From an uncultured Flavobacteriales bacterium (GTDB lineage: Bacteria > Bacteroidota > Bacteroidia > Flavobacteriales > CAJXXR01), in NCBI GenBank assembly GCA_913063375.1, contig CAJXXR010000010.1:25262-89261 (forward strand): a stretch of DNA of 64,000 nucleotides. The letters run 5' to 3'. The notes below the pieces were generated by a model. That model made no database searches, was not told the DNA's origin, and saw nothing but the letters and a program-made list of their open reading frames with translations. Position numbers and translations under genes: made by a program. Numbering within the stretch: the first letter of the stretch is position 1; each line of letters begins with the position of its first letter. This document shows, in pieces, positions 8,208 to 17,462 of this stretch.

Positions 8208-10580
8208 ATGTTAAAAAATAGTATAATTATGAGGACCCTCTTATCCCATTTTCTTTGGATTTTCCTTTTCAGTTTTTCTGCTGTAAATGCTCAAATTGTC
8301 AATGGTAATGTTTTTTTATCCAATCAAGCTCAAGTTGATACTTTTGGATTGAACAATTATTTTCAAATAACAGGGAATGTATCTATCTACAATACTGATA
8401 TAACTAATTTATCGGGACTAATTGGTATTGATTCAATTGGAGGCTATTTAATAATTGCCAAAAATGATTCCCTAATTTCTTTTTCAGGTTTAGACAGTTT
8501 AAAGACCATTGCCGGAAATTTTGAAATTTGGCAAAATGAATCATTGATTTCTATCGACGGCTTGGATAGTTTGCAATCTTTAGGAGGAAACTTTCATGTA
8601 TACCAAAATGAAGTCCTGGAAGACTTCGATGGCCTAGGAGAACTTTCAGCCATTGACGGTTATGTTAAGATTAATTGGAATGATTCTTTAAACTCTATTC
8701 AAGGTTTAGAGAAACTTACAGGAACTATACAAGGGTTAGAATTAGTGGATAATCCTGTATTAATCTCATTAAATGGATTAGAAAACCTAAATAAGATTCA
8801 GGGTTCTTTAAAAATAATGGCCAATGATCAAATTGATTCATTATCGGGATTATCTGGACTTGAGAGCGTGGATGGTAATTTAAATATAGAGCATAATGAT
8901 TCATTGAACTCTACTAGCGGCTTAGATAGTTTAAGTTATATTGGAGGACAATTACATATTTCTTATAACGAGATGTTAACCAATTTGAATGGTTTTGAGA
9001 ATTTAGATACGCTAGGAGATTATCTTTATATTCATTTAAATCCTCAATTGGAGACCCTTGAAGGATTGTCAGATCTTGAATATGTTGGTTCCTTTATTAA
9101 AATTTATGAAAATGAATCTCTGGAGTCAATTTCTGGAATGAACGAATTGAAGGAAGTGGATGGGTTTATTCGTATCAATGAAAATCCAGCTATAACTAGT
9201 CTTATGGCTTTCGAAAAAGTGACTTTAGTACACGATTATATTAATATATCTCTTAATGAATCTTTGGTTAATCTAGCAGCTTTTGATAGCCTCTCATTTC
9301 ATAATAAGAGTTTTAGTATTGTCGGAAATCCATTATTAACTTCTATTTCGAGTTTATCTAATTTGGATTCAGTGAGAGCTTTGACAATTGAATCAGATAG
9401 TTCTCTAGTCTCTCTTGATGGACTTCAGAACCTTAAGAAAGTATTCAATTCCTGTGTTTTTTATAATAATCCTTTATTATCTTCTCTATCTCCATTAAGT
9501 AATTTAACTTATGTAGGAAGTGATCTATGGATCAGTTTAAACCCAGGTTTAACCGATCTAGATGGATTACATAATATTACTGCAGTGGGTGGGTACCTTA
9601 GAGTAGGAAGTAACAATTCCATAACTGATCTATCTGGGCTTTCTAGTTTAACCTCAACAAAATATTTGATGATAGGAGGCAATGAACAGTTATCCTCCCT
9701 AGAGGGGATAAATAATTTGACTACAATCACCAAAAAGTTTTACTTGTCTGAGCAGCCTTTACTCACCTCTCTTATAGGTTTAGAGAATTTATCTTTAGTA
9801 GGGCATACATTTTGGATATATGACAATGAGAATTTAATCAATTATTGTCCACTCCAAAATTTGGTGGATAATGGGACTGTTGCAGGGTATATTTGTAATG
9901 ACAATGCTTTTAATCCTAGTTTTCAAGATTTGACAGATGGAATTTGTATAGATTGTACAAGCCTCAATACTTCAGAAAATATTACGATTACTATTTGTGA
10001 CGGAGAAAGTTATGAGTTAGGTGATTTAGATTTTAATTCAACGGGAAATTATACTGTTAATTTAGAGAACTCAATGGGTTGTGATTCAGTGGTAAATTTA
10101 GACCTTACAATTGAAAGTATTAATAGTACAATCGGTAGTAGTGGTTTGGAATTATCGGCTGAATTAGATAGTGCAGAATACCAATGGCTAAATTGTCCAG
10201 ATATGACGCCAATTTCAGGAGAAGATCAGCAAAGCTTTTCGGCTATAACCACAGGGAATTATGCATTAGAAATAAGGTATAATGGTTGTGTGGATACAAG
10301 TGCTTGTCTGCTAGTAGAACCAATTGGTTTAAGTGAGTTTAATGCAGATAACATATTAATTCATCCTAACCCAATTAAAAACCAATTGGTGATTAATATA
10401 GGTGATATTACAGAAGAAGTAACCGTGAAGATTTATGCAATTAATGGAAAGTTAATTGATCAGAAAAATATGATTTCACATGAATTAAAATTGGATACTG
10501 AAAAATATGAGCCTGGATTGTATCAAGTTGTGGTGGATCTAAACTATAGAACTATCACCACGAAAGTTGTTAAGTGGTAA
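8208..10580 (+). CDS. Large secreted repeat protein with type IX sorting domain
   Basis: 790 residues. A signal peptide (hydrophobic to about residue 28, ending SAVNAQ) is followed by about 19 degenerate repeats to residue 560 that recall the receptor-L/leucine-rich fold: a short strand (GNFEIWQNESL), then a LSSLDGL-type turn, with spacing near 23-24 residues. Then comes a CDGESYELGDLDF...GCDSVVNLDLTIE module (about 595-650), common in Bacteroidota surface proteins, an Ig-like segment, and from about residue 712 a type A T9SS tail (ILIHPNPIKNQLVI, VKIYAINGKLI, YEPGLYQVVV). The protein should be exported by Sec and then by the type IX system and attached to the cell surface. Likely adhesin or binding protein; the ligand is unknown. 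Confidence 0.88.
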   Translation: MLKNSIIMRTLLSHFLWIFLFSFSAVNAQIVNGNVFLSNQAQVDTFGLNNYFQITGNVSIYNTDITNLSGLIGIDSIGGYLIIAKNDSLISFSGLDSLKTIAGNFEIWQNESLISIDGLDSLQSLGGNFHVYQNEVLEDFDGLGELSAIDGYVKINWNDSLNSIQGLEKLTGTIQGLELVDNPVLISLNGLENLNKIQGSLKIMANDQIDSLSGLSGLESVDGNLNIEHNDSLNSTSGLDSLSYIGGQLHISYNEMLTNLNGFENLDTLGDYLYIHLNPQLETLEGLSDLEYVGSFIKIYENESLESISGMNELKEVDGFIRINENPAITSLMAFEKVTLVHDYINISLNESLVNLAAFDSLSFHNKSFSIVGNPLLTSISSLSNLDSVRALTIESDSSLVSLDGLQNLKKVFNSCVFYNNPLLSSLSPLSNLTYVGSDLWISLNPGLTDLDGLHNITAVGGYLRVGSNNSITDLSGLSSLTSTKYLMIGGNEQLSSLEGINNLTTITKKFYLSEQPLLTSLIGLENLSLVGHTFWIYDNENLINYCPLQNLVDNGTVAGYICNDNAFNPSFQDLTDGICIDCTSLNTSENITITICDGESYELGDLDFNSTGNYTVNLENSMGCDSVVNLDLTIESINSTIGSSGLELSAELDSAEYQWLNCPDMTPISGEDQQSFSAITTGNYALEIRYNGCVDTSACLLVEPIGLSEFNADNILIHPNPIKNQLVINIGDITEEVTVKIYAINGKLIDQKNMISHELKLDTEKYEPGLYQVVVDLNYRTITTKVVKW

Positions 10581-10612
10581 ATAATCAAAAGCAGGTTATA
10601 ATGTGATTTTTG

Positions 10613-10645
10613 AAAAGCTGTACAATAGGATTGTACAGCTTTTTT
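10613..10645 (+). terminator. Intrinsic terminator after the secreted repeat protein
   Basis: AAAGCTGTACAA and TTGTACAGCTTT form a 12-pair stem with a five-base loop and a T-run. It ends the monocistronic upstream gene. Confidence 0.9.
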
Positions 10646-10759
10646 GTTTTATAGATTCAGTATAAACTATCTGCAAGCTTTACAAGCTGAAGAAAGGCTT
10701 GAATTAAATTTTTAACAATATTGCTAATATTTCATAGTCCAATTTACACTGTGATTCTT

Positions 10760-10767
10760 TATTTTTG
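10760..10767 (+). promoter_or_regulatory. Bacteroidota -7 box for yidD
   Basis: TATTTTTG matches the TAnnTTTG consensus exactly, 25 bases before the yidD start. No clear -33 TTG is seen. Confidence 0.55.
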
Positions 10768-10792
10768 GCTAATTTAGAAGTTAAGATAAACG

Positions 10793-11035
10793 ATGTTGAA
10801 AAAGTTAATAAAAGCCCTTTTCATTTTCCCTATAAGACTCTATCAATGGGGGATTTCTCCTTTGTTACCGTCTGCTTGTAGGTATAACCCAACTTGTTCT
10901 AGATATGCAGTTGAAGCAATAGAAGAATGGGGGGTGAGGAAAGGTTGGATATTGGCCATTAAACGTATTTTGCGCTGTCATCCATGGGGAGGCCATGGTC
11001 ATGATCCAGTGCCAAAAAAACAAAATAAAAAATAG
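10793..11035 (+). CDS. yidD: Membrane protein insertion efficiency factor YidD
   Basis: 80 residues, the usual length. The family hallmark is present: [34 protein letters not shown], with three cysteines, and the tail [17 protein letters not shown]. An amphipathic N-terminal helix ([14 protein letters not shown]) would bind the inner face of the cytoplasmic membrane. YidD assists YidC-dependent insertion of membrane proteins. It is normally found near rnpA and yidC; here it is separate and sits only four bases before the ACMSD-like gene, an arrangement with no obvious functional link. Confidence 0.96.
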   Translation: MLKKLIKALFIFPIRLYQWGISPLLPSACRYNPTCSRYAVEAIEEWGVRKGWILAIKRILRCHPWGGHGHDPVPKKQNKK

Positions 11036-11039
11036 GGCG

Positions 11040-12047
11040 ATGTTAAAAATTGACATGCACACGCACATCATGCCAGATAAAATGCCGGATTGGGCACAGA
11101 AGTTTGGTTATGATGGATTTATTCATCTAGAACATCATAAAGCTGGGGTTGCCAGAATGATGCAAGGTGAAAAGTTCTTCCGAGAAGTTGAACAAAACTG
11201 TTGGGATCCGGCTATTAGAATTCCGGACTATGAAAAGTACAATACGCAAGTTCAGGTAATCTGTACCATTCCTGTATTATTTTCATATTGGGCTAAGGCG
11301 CAAGATGGATTGGATGTTTCAAGATTTTTAAACGATCATATTGCAGATATTGTAAATAAATATCCTAAAAATTATCTTGGTTTAGCTACCATTCCAATGC
11401 AAGCTCCTGAGCTATGTGTACAGGAATTGGAGCGTTGTAAAAAAATGGGATTTGTTGGAATTCAGATTGGTTCAAATATCAATGATGAAAACCTTAGTGA
11501 AGCAAAATTTGATCCTGTTTGGGAAGCTTGTGAGCGTCTAGGAATGGCTGTAATGATTCATCCTTGGAATATGATGGGGAAGGCTCAGATGGAAAAGTAC
11601 TGGCTTCCTTGGTTGGTAGGAATGCCTGCTGAAACATCAAGAGCTGCTTGCTCTATGATCTTCTCTGGTGTACTTGAACGCTACCCTAAGCTTAGAGTTT
11701 GTTTTTCTCATGCTGGTGGTTCATTGTTAGCAACTATTGGTAGGGTAGAGCATGGGTTTAACTGTAGGCCTGATTTGGTTGCGATAGATAATCCTATCAA
11801 TCCTCGTGAGTATATAGGTAAGTTCTGGATAGACTGCATTACCCATGATGAAGATATGTTGAATTATGTATTGAAAATGCAAGGCTCTAAAAAGGTTTGT
11901 TTGGGTTCTGATTATCCTTTCCCTCTAGGAGATCTGGAAATTGGAAAATTCATCACTGAGATGGATTTGAGTGAAGGGGTCGTAGAGGATATCTTCTGCA
12001 ATAGCACTTTAGAATGGCTAGACATAGATAAAAATCGATTTTTATAA
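11040..12047 (+). CDS. 2-amino-3-carboxymuconate-6-semialdehyde decarboxylase (ACMSD-like)
   Basis: 335 residues from ATG 11040, the start that gives the family's LKIDMHTHIMP N terminus; an earlier in-frame ATG lies inside yidD. It is an amidohydrolase-2 TIM barrel. Visible zinc ligands are the HxH pair at residues 7-9, His in IHPWNMMG, His in CFSHAGGS and Asp in LGSDYPFP. The overall match, including FREVEQNCWDPAIRI and PAETSRAACSMIFSGVLERYP, is to ACMSD, which decarboxylates 2-amino-3-carboxymuconate semialdehyde in the kynurenine branch of tryptophan degradation. No other kynurenine genes lie nearby. A strong palindromic terminator follows. Confidence 0.88.
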   Translation: MLKIDMHTHIMPDKMPDWAQKFGYDGFIHLEHHKAGVARMMQGEKFFREVEQNCWDPAIRIPDYEKYNTQVQVICTIPVLFSYWAKAQDGLDVSRFLNDHIADIVNKYPKNYLGLATIPMQAPELCVQELERCKKMGFVGIQIGSNINDENLSEAKFDPVWEACERLGMAVMIHPWNMMGKAQMEKYWLPWLVGMPAETSRAACSMIFSGVLERYPKLRVCFSHAGGSLLATIGRVEHGFNCRPDLVAIDNPINPREYIGKFWIDCITHDEDMLNYVLKMQGSKKVCLGSDYPFPLGDLEIGKFITEMDLSEGVVEDIFCNSTLEWLDIDKNRFL

Positions 12048-12050
12048 TTT

Positions 12051-12087
12051 AAAAAGCTCCTTTCAACTAGTTGAAAGGAGCTTTTTT
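12051..12087. terminator. Bidirectional palindromic terminator
   Basis: GCTCCTTTCAA-CTAG-TTGAAAGGAGC is a perfect palindrome flanked by an A-run and a T-run, between the convergent ACMSD-like and SUI1 genes. Confidence 0.93.
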
Positions 12088-12437
12088 TAGTTTTTAGTGA
12101 CCTTAAATCCCTGGTCAACTAAATATTTTTGAATTTCTTTTCTTTTATCCCCTTGGATGATAATTTCACCGTCTTTTACGGCACCACCTACACCACAGTG
12201 ACTCTTTATTTTCTTAGCCAATTCTTTCAGTTGATTTTCTGATCCTTGAAAATCTCTAACAAGACAAACTTCTTTGCCCTTTCTTCCTTTTCTTTCGTAT
12301 TGGATATGTAATTTTTGTTTCCCTGCTGGGATAACGTCCTCTTTATCGATTACTTCAGGTTCCTCTTCTCTAACGAATTTGGGGTCCATTTCATTCAATA
12401 AATTACTCAATGCGTCTAATCCACTCAATTTAGCCAT
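12087..12437 (-). CDS. SUI1/YciH family translation initiation factor-like protein
   Basis: 116 residues. The N-terminal 45 residues are charged linker; the C-terminal 70 form the SUI1/eIF1 alpha-beta fold with VCLVRDFQGSENQLKELAKKIKSHCGVGGAVKDGEIIIQGD, where the GVGGAVKDGEI stretch is the family signature. Bacterial members (YciH) resemble eukaryotic eIF1 and have been linked to fidelity of initiation, though their role outside Escherichia coli is little known. The start lies three bases after the stop of the oxygenase gene, so both share a transcript. Confidence 0.9.
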   Translation of the reverse strand: MAKLSGLDALSNLLNEMDPKFVREEEPEVIDKEDVIPAGKQKLHIQYERKGRKGKEVCLVRDFQGSENQLKELAKKIKSHCGVGGAVKDGEIIIQGDKRKEIQKYLVDQGFKVTKN

Positions 12438-12439
12438 GG

Positions 12440-13396
12440 CTATTTTTTTAATCCTAATTCTTTCAGTCGTTCTATTAAATATTCTCCGGCAGTTGTATCT
12501 TCATATCCTTTAGGATTATTTTCGTCAATACAGTTGTCTAGGCATCGCAAAGATACGTCAGATTTTGGATGTAAGAAAAAGGGAATACTATATCTTGAAC
12601 TTCCCCACAATTCTTTTGGTGGATTTACGACTCTGTGGGTGGTAGATTTTAACTTATTATTGGTGAGCCTTTGGAGCATATCTCCCACATTTACTACAAT
12701 ATGCTCTGGTAGTGCAGTTACAGAAATCCATTCTCCTTTCTTATTCATTACCTGAAGGCCAGCACTACTCGCTCCCATCAAGAGGGTTATAAGATTTATA
12801 TCTTCATGTTGTCCTGCTCTAACAGCTCCTTTTGGTTCCCCAATAATAGGTGGATAATGAATGGGGCGGAGGATACTATTCCCTCTGAATATTCTGTCAT
12901 TAAAAAAGTCTTGATTCAATCCCAAATGGAGCGCTATAGCACTTAAAATGGTGGCTCCAGTCTGCTCCAATTGCTGGTATATTCGTCTTCCTATAGTATT
13001 GAATGCAGGAAGCTCTTCAACAATGATATTATCAGGGTAATTTTTCCTTAGCGGGTCATCCTCTTTTAGGTATTGACCAAAATGCCAAAATTCTTTTAAA
13101 TCTGGGTGGTTAGAATCTTTAGCCGATTCCTTACCAAATGAAACATAACCTCTTTGACCTGCCAATTCTTCAAATTCATATTTTTTTTTGATCGCAAGAT
13201 CCATCTGAAAAAAGTCCTTTATATTTTGATAAAGTTCATCCTGAAGTTGTTCTGAAATTCCATGATTTTTTACAGCAACAAAACCAATTGATTCATAGGC
13301 TTTACCCAAAGCTTCAACAAATTTTGTTTTTGTATTGAGGTCGCTAGATTGAAAGTCCAATAAATCCACTGAAGGAATACCATATTTATTATCCAT
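12440..13396 (-). CDS. Isopenicillin-N-synthase-like 2-oxoglutarate/Fe(II) oxygenase
   Basis: 318 residues. The N-terminal DIOX_N part (IPSVDLLDFQ...GFVAVKNHGI) is followed by the jelly-roll core. The iron facial triad is visible as His and Asp in GQHEDINLITLL and the distal His in STTHRVVNP; the RYSIPFFLHP motif provides the Arg/Ser that binds the 2-oxoglutarate carboxylate. Similar stand-alone enzymes are common in bacteria and oxidise unknown small molecules; no biosynthetic cluster surrounds it, so penicillin-type chemistry is not implied. It is the first gene of a two-gene unit with the SUI1 protein. Confidence 0.88.
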   Translation of the reverse strand: MDNKYGIPSVDLLDFQSSDLNTKTKFVEALGKAYESIGFVAVKNHGISEQLQDELYQNIKDFFQMDLAIKKKYEFEELAGQRGYVSFGKESAKDSNHPDLKEFWHFGQYLKEDDPLRKNYPDNIIVEELPAFNTIGRRIYQQLEQTGATILSAIALHLGLNQDFFNDRIFRGNSILRPIHYPPIIGEPKGAVRAGQHEDINLITLLMGASSAGLQVMNKKGEWISVTALPEHIVVNVGDMLQRLTNNKLKSTTHRVVNPPKELWGSSRYSIPFFLHPKSDVSLRCLDNCIDENNPKGYEDTTAGEYLIERLKELGLKK

Positions 13397-13477
13397 TGTA
13401 TAAAAATTTCCTTAGATTATATTAAATACTAAGTTTAAGATACTCTATTCCAGCCAGTTTTAAAAAAGTTTAAAGCA

Positions 13478-13513
13478 AAAAAAAAGCTTACACGAATGGT
13501 AAGCTTATTTTTT
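13478..13513 (-). terminator. Intrinsic terminator of the HU gene
   Basis: AAGCTTAC and GTAAGCTT form an eight-pair stem, with A-rich sequence on the left (a U-run in minus-strand RNA) and a T-run on the right. Confidence 0.85.
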
Positions 13514-13533
13514 TGTCGTTGAAAAGATCTGTA

Positions 13534-13806
13534 TTAGTTTACAGTCTTAACTAGGTCAGCGCCTGCTTTAAACTTAACTACGTTTTTCGCAGGGATTTTA
13601 ATAGTTTTCCCAGTTTGTGGGTTTCTACCATCTCTTGCTTCTCTTTTAGAAACTGAGAAAGATCCGAATCCTACTAGAGAGACTCTTCCACCTTTAGTTA
13701 ATGTTCCTGAAACAGACCCCATAAAGGCATCCAAAGCTTTTTTTGCAGCCGCTTTAGAAATTCCTGCTTCTGCAGCCATTGCATCAATTAGTTCTGATTT
13801 GTTCAT
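13534..13806 (-). CDS. HU-family histone-like DNA-binding protein
   Basis: 90 residues from ATG 13806, exactly the HU length; the longer frame to 13842 adds a basic tail that overlaps the probable untranslated leader. MNKSELIDAMAAEAGISKAAAKKALDAF is the N-terminal helix pair, GRVSLVGFGSFSVSKREARDGRNPQTGK the beta arms with the RNPQTG DNA-intercalating tip, and KIPAKNVVKFKAGADLVKTVN the C terminus. It bends and compacts DNA as a dimer. A strong promoter (-33 TTG, 19-base spacer, TATATTTG) lies about 47 bases upstream, as expected for an abundant protein. Confidence 0.97.
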   Translation of the reverse strand: MNKSELIDAMAAEAGISKAAAKKALDAFMGSVSGTLTKGGRVSLVGFGSFSVSKREARDGRNPQTGKTIKIPAKNVVKFKAGADLVKTVN

Positions 13807-13852
13807 AGCAAATAAATTTTTGATTTTAGTAGACTTTTGCAACTAAGTGTAA

Positions 13853-13882
13853 CAAATATAGGCTTTCTGGGCTATTACGCAA
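13853..13882 (-). promoter_or_regulatory. Promoter of the HU gene
   Basis: On the minus strand TTG (13882-13880) is followed after 19 bases by TATATTTG (13860-13853), an exact TAnnTTTG -7 box at canonical spacing. One of the clearest promoters in the window. Confidence 0.75.
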
Positions 13883-13977
13883 CTTTTTCGTAAAAAATCT
13901 TTGAATATTGGATCAAAAAACATGTTTTAGCATCGGGATTATATGAACAATCCTTCCTTCCCTATGTATATTGGTCT

Positions 13978-14946
13978 TTAAACTACTTTTAAGGATTTAC
14001 TTTGTTTTAATCCTCTTAAATAATCTCCAATTTCCATTTTTCGTTTTCCTGCTTGTTGTATTTCTGAAATTTCAAGGAAACCATCTAGACAATAAATTTT
14101 GAAAAATGTTTTGCCATCAGTGGTTATATCACCTGGAGATTTATCGTGTTGTTCTATGGTATCTTTACAGGTAAATATTTTATGCATTATGCCATCAGCT
14201 GTACTTTGCCCAATCTCACAATGTGCAGCTGGGTATGGATTGAGTCCTCGAATAAAATTATATGCTGAAGTGGTAGACTGGTTGAAGTCTATCTTACACA
14301 TTGGTTTAAAGATTTTCGGAGCATCGTTTAAACTTTGTTCATCTGAAAAGAGTGCTTCTTGTGGAGTGGTATTAATTTCCTCGGCATATATTAGATCCAA
14401 AGTCTTTTGTACTAAATGAGATCCCTTCACCATTAATTTGTCATGTAAGGTCCCTGCGGTATCTTCATGTGCTATAGTACAACTGTCCTTGAGAATTATA
14501 TTTCCAGTGTCTATTTTTTCATCTATGAAAAAGGTAGTAACGCCTGTTTCTTGGTCCCCATTTATAATTGCCCAATTGATTGGAGCGGCGCCTCTGTACT
14601 GTGGTAAAAGAGAACCGTGTAAATTGAAGGTACCTTTAGAAGGCATAGACCAGACTACTTTTGGAAGCATTCTAAATGCTACTACAACAAATATGTCCGC
14701 ATTCCAGTCTGCAAGTGAACGGTGAAACCCTTCATCTTTTAAATTTTCTGGCTGTAATAGTGGTAAATTATGTTTTTCGGCTGTTTTTTTAACATCGGAT
14801 GATTGAAGCTTATATCCTCTTCCTGCTGCTCTATCTGGAGTGGTTACTACTCCAACTACCGTATATTTGTTTTGAACCATCTCATCTAAGATATGGGATG
14901 CAAAACCAGGTGTTCCCATAAATACTACACGTAAATTATTTTCCAT
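13978..14946 (-). CDS. fmt: Methionyl-tRNA formyltransferase
   Basis: 322 residues, a normal length. The N-terminal Rossmann-like formyltransferase domain starts VVFMGTPGFASHILDEM and contains the catalytic segment FNLHGSLLPQYRGAAPINWAIINGD (Asn, His) and the later Asp in EKIDTGNII. The C-terminal OB-like domain follows from about residue 205 (FKPMCKIDFNQ, RGLNPYPAAHCEI). The enzyme formylates initiator Met-tRNA with 10-formyl-THF. recQ lies 46 bases upstream on the same strand, an arrangement that allows co-transcription. Confidence 0.97.
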   Translation of the reverse strand: MENNLRVVFMGTPGFASHILDEMVQNKYTVVGVVTTPDRAAGRGYKLQSSDVKKTAEKHNLPLLQPENLKDEGFHRSLADWNADIFVVVAFRMLPKVVWSMPSKGTFNLHGSLLPQYRGAAPINWAIINGDQETGVTTFFIDEKIDTGNIILKDSCTIAHEDTAGTLHDKLMVKGSHLVQKTLDLIYAEEINTTPQEALFSDEQSLNDAPKIFKPMCKIDFNQSTTSAYNFIRGLNPYPAAHCEIGQSTADGIMHKIFTCKDTIEQHDKSPGDITTDGKTFFKIYCLDGFLEISEIQQAGKRKMEIGDYLRGLKQSKSLKVV

Positions 14947-14992
14947 GCTATTATTTTTATAGAACCGAAGTTCTATTCTATTTTTTTAGGCT

Positions 14993-16885
14993 TTATTTCA
15001 ACCGTATTAGATCTCTGAATAGACTAATCTTTTCATTGGCTTCCCATTCCTTTAGAATGTCTAAGATGTCTTGTCTGTCAAAATAATTGAATTGACCTAC
15101 AAGGTCTTTTAAATGAATGGAGCCTTTTTGTAGGATAGTCCGTATTTTGGATTCCATATCCTTTCGGTTATGTCCCTTTCTATTATTCCGAATACAAATA
15201 TCACAAGTACCACAGGTGATCCCAGTATTTGAATCTCCAAAATAATCCAATATCCAATTGGCTCGACAAATATCTTTATTTTCTACATATAAGTACATCT
15301 GTTGTGCCTTATGTAGTACCTGTTTGTTGATATAGTTTAGTTTGGACTCATTTATACGCAAAAACTTGCTTTCTTCACGACTATGAAGGAAACTCATTTT
15401 ACTTAGATTGTTGTCTTGGAACTTTAGAAGTCGCATGTTTTCCATCAACCTTAAGTAGGATTTCACACGTTCCTGATTCACATTTAAAATTCGGGCATAA
15501 TAATCCATTTTTAATCCAAACCATTGGTTTCCATCTAAGGGATAATTTCTTAATAGGTTTTCCCAGAGTTTGATGATTTTGGTTTGATTAGGATTGAAAT
15601 TAAGTATGTTAAATCGCTTATTTAGAATTTTAATTTTTACTTCCTGATTTGCAACTTGATTCATCTTTAACAAATCAATGGCTTGAAAATACTGAAAGGC
15701 TTTTAAGCTATTGATTTTGGTAAGTCCCGTTTTATTAAGAAAGTCATCCATTGAAAAGGAGTATACATTACCTAATCCATCTCCAATAGCTATATGGAAG
15801 TAGTTGCAGATTTTTTGATAGATTTCTACCAATTCATTTTTATCCAGTAGCGATTCTTCCTTTTCTGCAAGCCATTTTTTACCATTATCTTGATATAAAA
15901 TTACGGAAAAGGCTGGCTTCCCATCTCTACCTGCTCTACCCGCTTCTTGAAAATAGGCTTCGCAACTCTCTGGTATCTGTAGGTGACATACCCAACGAAC
16001 ATTTTCCTTGTTGATTCCCATTCCGAATGCATTCGTGGCTACAACAATTTTTATCTGACCCTTTTTCCAGTTTTCCTGAATTTCACTTCTCTTGTCTTTT
16101 GGGATTCCAGCGTGATAGGCAGCTACAGAAGCACCATGATTGGATAACCAATTGGCTATTTCCATGGTTTTTTTTCGACTGTTCGCGTATACAATTCCTG
16201 TTTGAGGATTTTTCTTGACTATGTTGATTAACTGCTGATAGGTGTTTTGTTCATGTACTACAAAATAGGATAGATTGTCCCTGAAAAATGGACGTTTAAA
16301 GATATTCACATCTATCAAACCTAAATTGGAAATGATTTCTGTAATTACCTTCTCTGTAGCCGTAGCTGTCAAAGCCAAAAAGGGTACCTGCCGAACTTTA
16401 CTTCTAAAGAGTGCAATTTCAAAATAACTTGGACGGAAATCATGCCCCCATTGTGCGATACAGTGGGCCTCATCAATGGCAACAAAACTTATGGTTAATC
16501 GCTGAAGTCGCTGAATGAATAATTCATTTTTTAAGGACTCGGGAGCAATGAATAAAAAGTTGATAGATCCAGCCTCACAATCATCCAATAATTTAATCTT
16601 TTGATTGGTATCTAGTGTACTATTATAGGCTTTTGCTGTAATTCCTCGACTTACTAATTCTTGGATTTGATCCTCCATAAGTGCAATAAGCGGGCTAATA
16701 ATAATTGCCAAGCCCTCCATGAAAAGCCCCGGAATTTGGTAACACAAGGATTTACCTCCTCCAGTAGGGAAAAGTGCTAGACTATCTTTACCGTTAAGCA
16801 AAGCCTCTATAACTTCCCATTGTGAAGGTCTGAAGTCATCATAACCCCAATATTCCTTTAATAGTTGTTTGCACCTATCTTTCAT
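14993..16885 (-). CDS. recQ: ATP-dependent DNA helicase RecQ
   Basis: 630 residues. The N terminus FRPSQWEVIEALLNGKDSLALFPTGGGKSLCYQIP is the Q-motif/Walker A region; AIDEAHCIAQWGHDFRPSY holds the DEAH box and the aromatic-rich loop typical of RecQ; VVATNAFGMGINKENVRWVCHLQIPESCEAYFQEAGRAGRDG is motifs V-VI. The Zn-binding region is at about residue 550 (CRANWILDYFGD...CGTCDIC). The C terminus after the zinc site is short and shows no clear HRDC domain, as in many Bacteroidota RecQ paralogues. It unwinds DNA in repair and replication restart. Co-directional with fmt and with the AAA ATPase 28 bases upstream. Confidence 0.95.
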   Translation of the reverse strand: MKDRCKQLLKEYWGYDDFRPSQWEVIEALLNGKDSLALFPTGGGKSLCYQIPGLFMEGLAIIISPLIALMEDQIQELVSRGITAKAYNSTLDTNQKIKLLDDCEAGSINFLFIAPESLKNELFIQRLQRLTISFVAIDEAHCIAQWGHDFRPSYFEIALFRSKVRQVPFLALTATATEKVITEIISNLGLIDVNIFKRPFFRDNLSYFVVHEQNTYQQLINIVKKNPQTGIVYANSRKKTMEIANWLSNHGASVAAYHAGIPKDKRSEIQENWKKGQIKIVVATNAFGMGINKENVRWVCHLQIPESCEAYFQEAGRAGRDGKPAFSVILYQDNGKKWLAEKEESLLDKNELVEIYQKICNYFHIAIGDGLGNVYSFSMDDFLNKTGLTKINSLKAFQYFQAIDLLKMNQVANQEVKIKILNKRFNILNFNPNQTKIIKLWENLLRNYPLDGNQWFGLKMDYYARILNVNQERVKSYLRLMENMRLLKFQDNNLSKMSFLHSREESKFLRINESKLNYINKQVLHKAQQMYLYVENKDICRANWILDYFGDSNTGITCGTCDICIRNNRKGHNRKDMESKIRTILQKGSIHLKDLVGQFNYFDRQDILDILKEWEANEKISLFRDLIRLK

Positions 16886-16913
16886 TCTTCTGAATAGCCT
16901 AAATTATATAGGC

Positions 16914-17459
16914 TTATAAAAGGTTATTTTTTAATAAATCACAAATATATTCAGCCCTTTTGGCGATACTTTGTTTTGGGACTTCTAGTATTTCGTATCC
17001 CAGTTCTGTATATGTAGCCCGTAGTTCTTTATCAATTTGTTGGGCAAGAGCTAGATCCTCAAATCTTTCTTGATCATTGTGATATATTTCGGGCCAAAAT
17101 GGAAAATACAAGACTTTATTATTATAAGGATGCATCTTGATATATTCTAACCAATTTAATGGTGGAGAAATATTATCTAGCTTTAAATAGGCCAGAATGT
17201 CAATGAGACTCCTGTCGAAAAAGTTAAACTGATTGTTTAGTATACTTTCGTATTGCTCTGTTCTAGCCTTGAATAATAAAGTACTAAAATGGAGTGGTGC
17301 CTCTTGATAGTTAGATCCAGGTGTTTCATTACTAGTGTCCTGAATAAATTCTCTAAAGACCTCTTCTTTACAAGGGTAACCCTTTTCTATGAGCGTCTTT
17401 AATACACTCGATTTTCCAGTTCCAGGACCCCCTGTCAAAATTATTCTCCGAGTATTCAT
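16914..17459 (-). CDS. Small AAA ATPase (AAA_28, NadR/Ttd14-like)
   Basis: 181 residues. IILTGGPGTGKSSVLKTL at residues 6-23 is a Walker A motif; FFDRSLIDILAYL (about residue 103) resembles the DR-S/L lid segment of the AAA_28 group, whose members resemble nucleoside kinases such as the NadR kinase domain. The remainder (VLYFPFWPEIYHNDQERFEDLALAQQIDKEL) is typical of these small stand-alone proteins. The substrate is unknown. Four bases separate it from the secreted protein gene upstream and 28 from recQ, so it is probably part of a minus-strand operon. Confidence 0.8.
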   Translation of the reverse strand: MNTRRIILTGGPGTGKSSVLKTLIEKGYPCKEEVFREFIQDTSNETPGSNYQEAPLHFSTLLFKARTEQYESILNNQFNFFDRSLIDILAYLKLDNISPPLNWLEYIKMHPYNNKVLYFPFWPEIYHNDQERFEDLALAQQIDKELRATYTELGYEILEVPKQSIAKRAEYICDLLKNNLL

Positions 17460-17462
17460 TCC

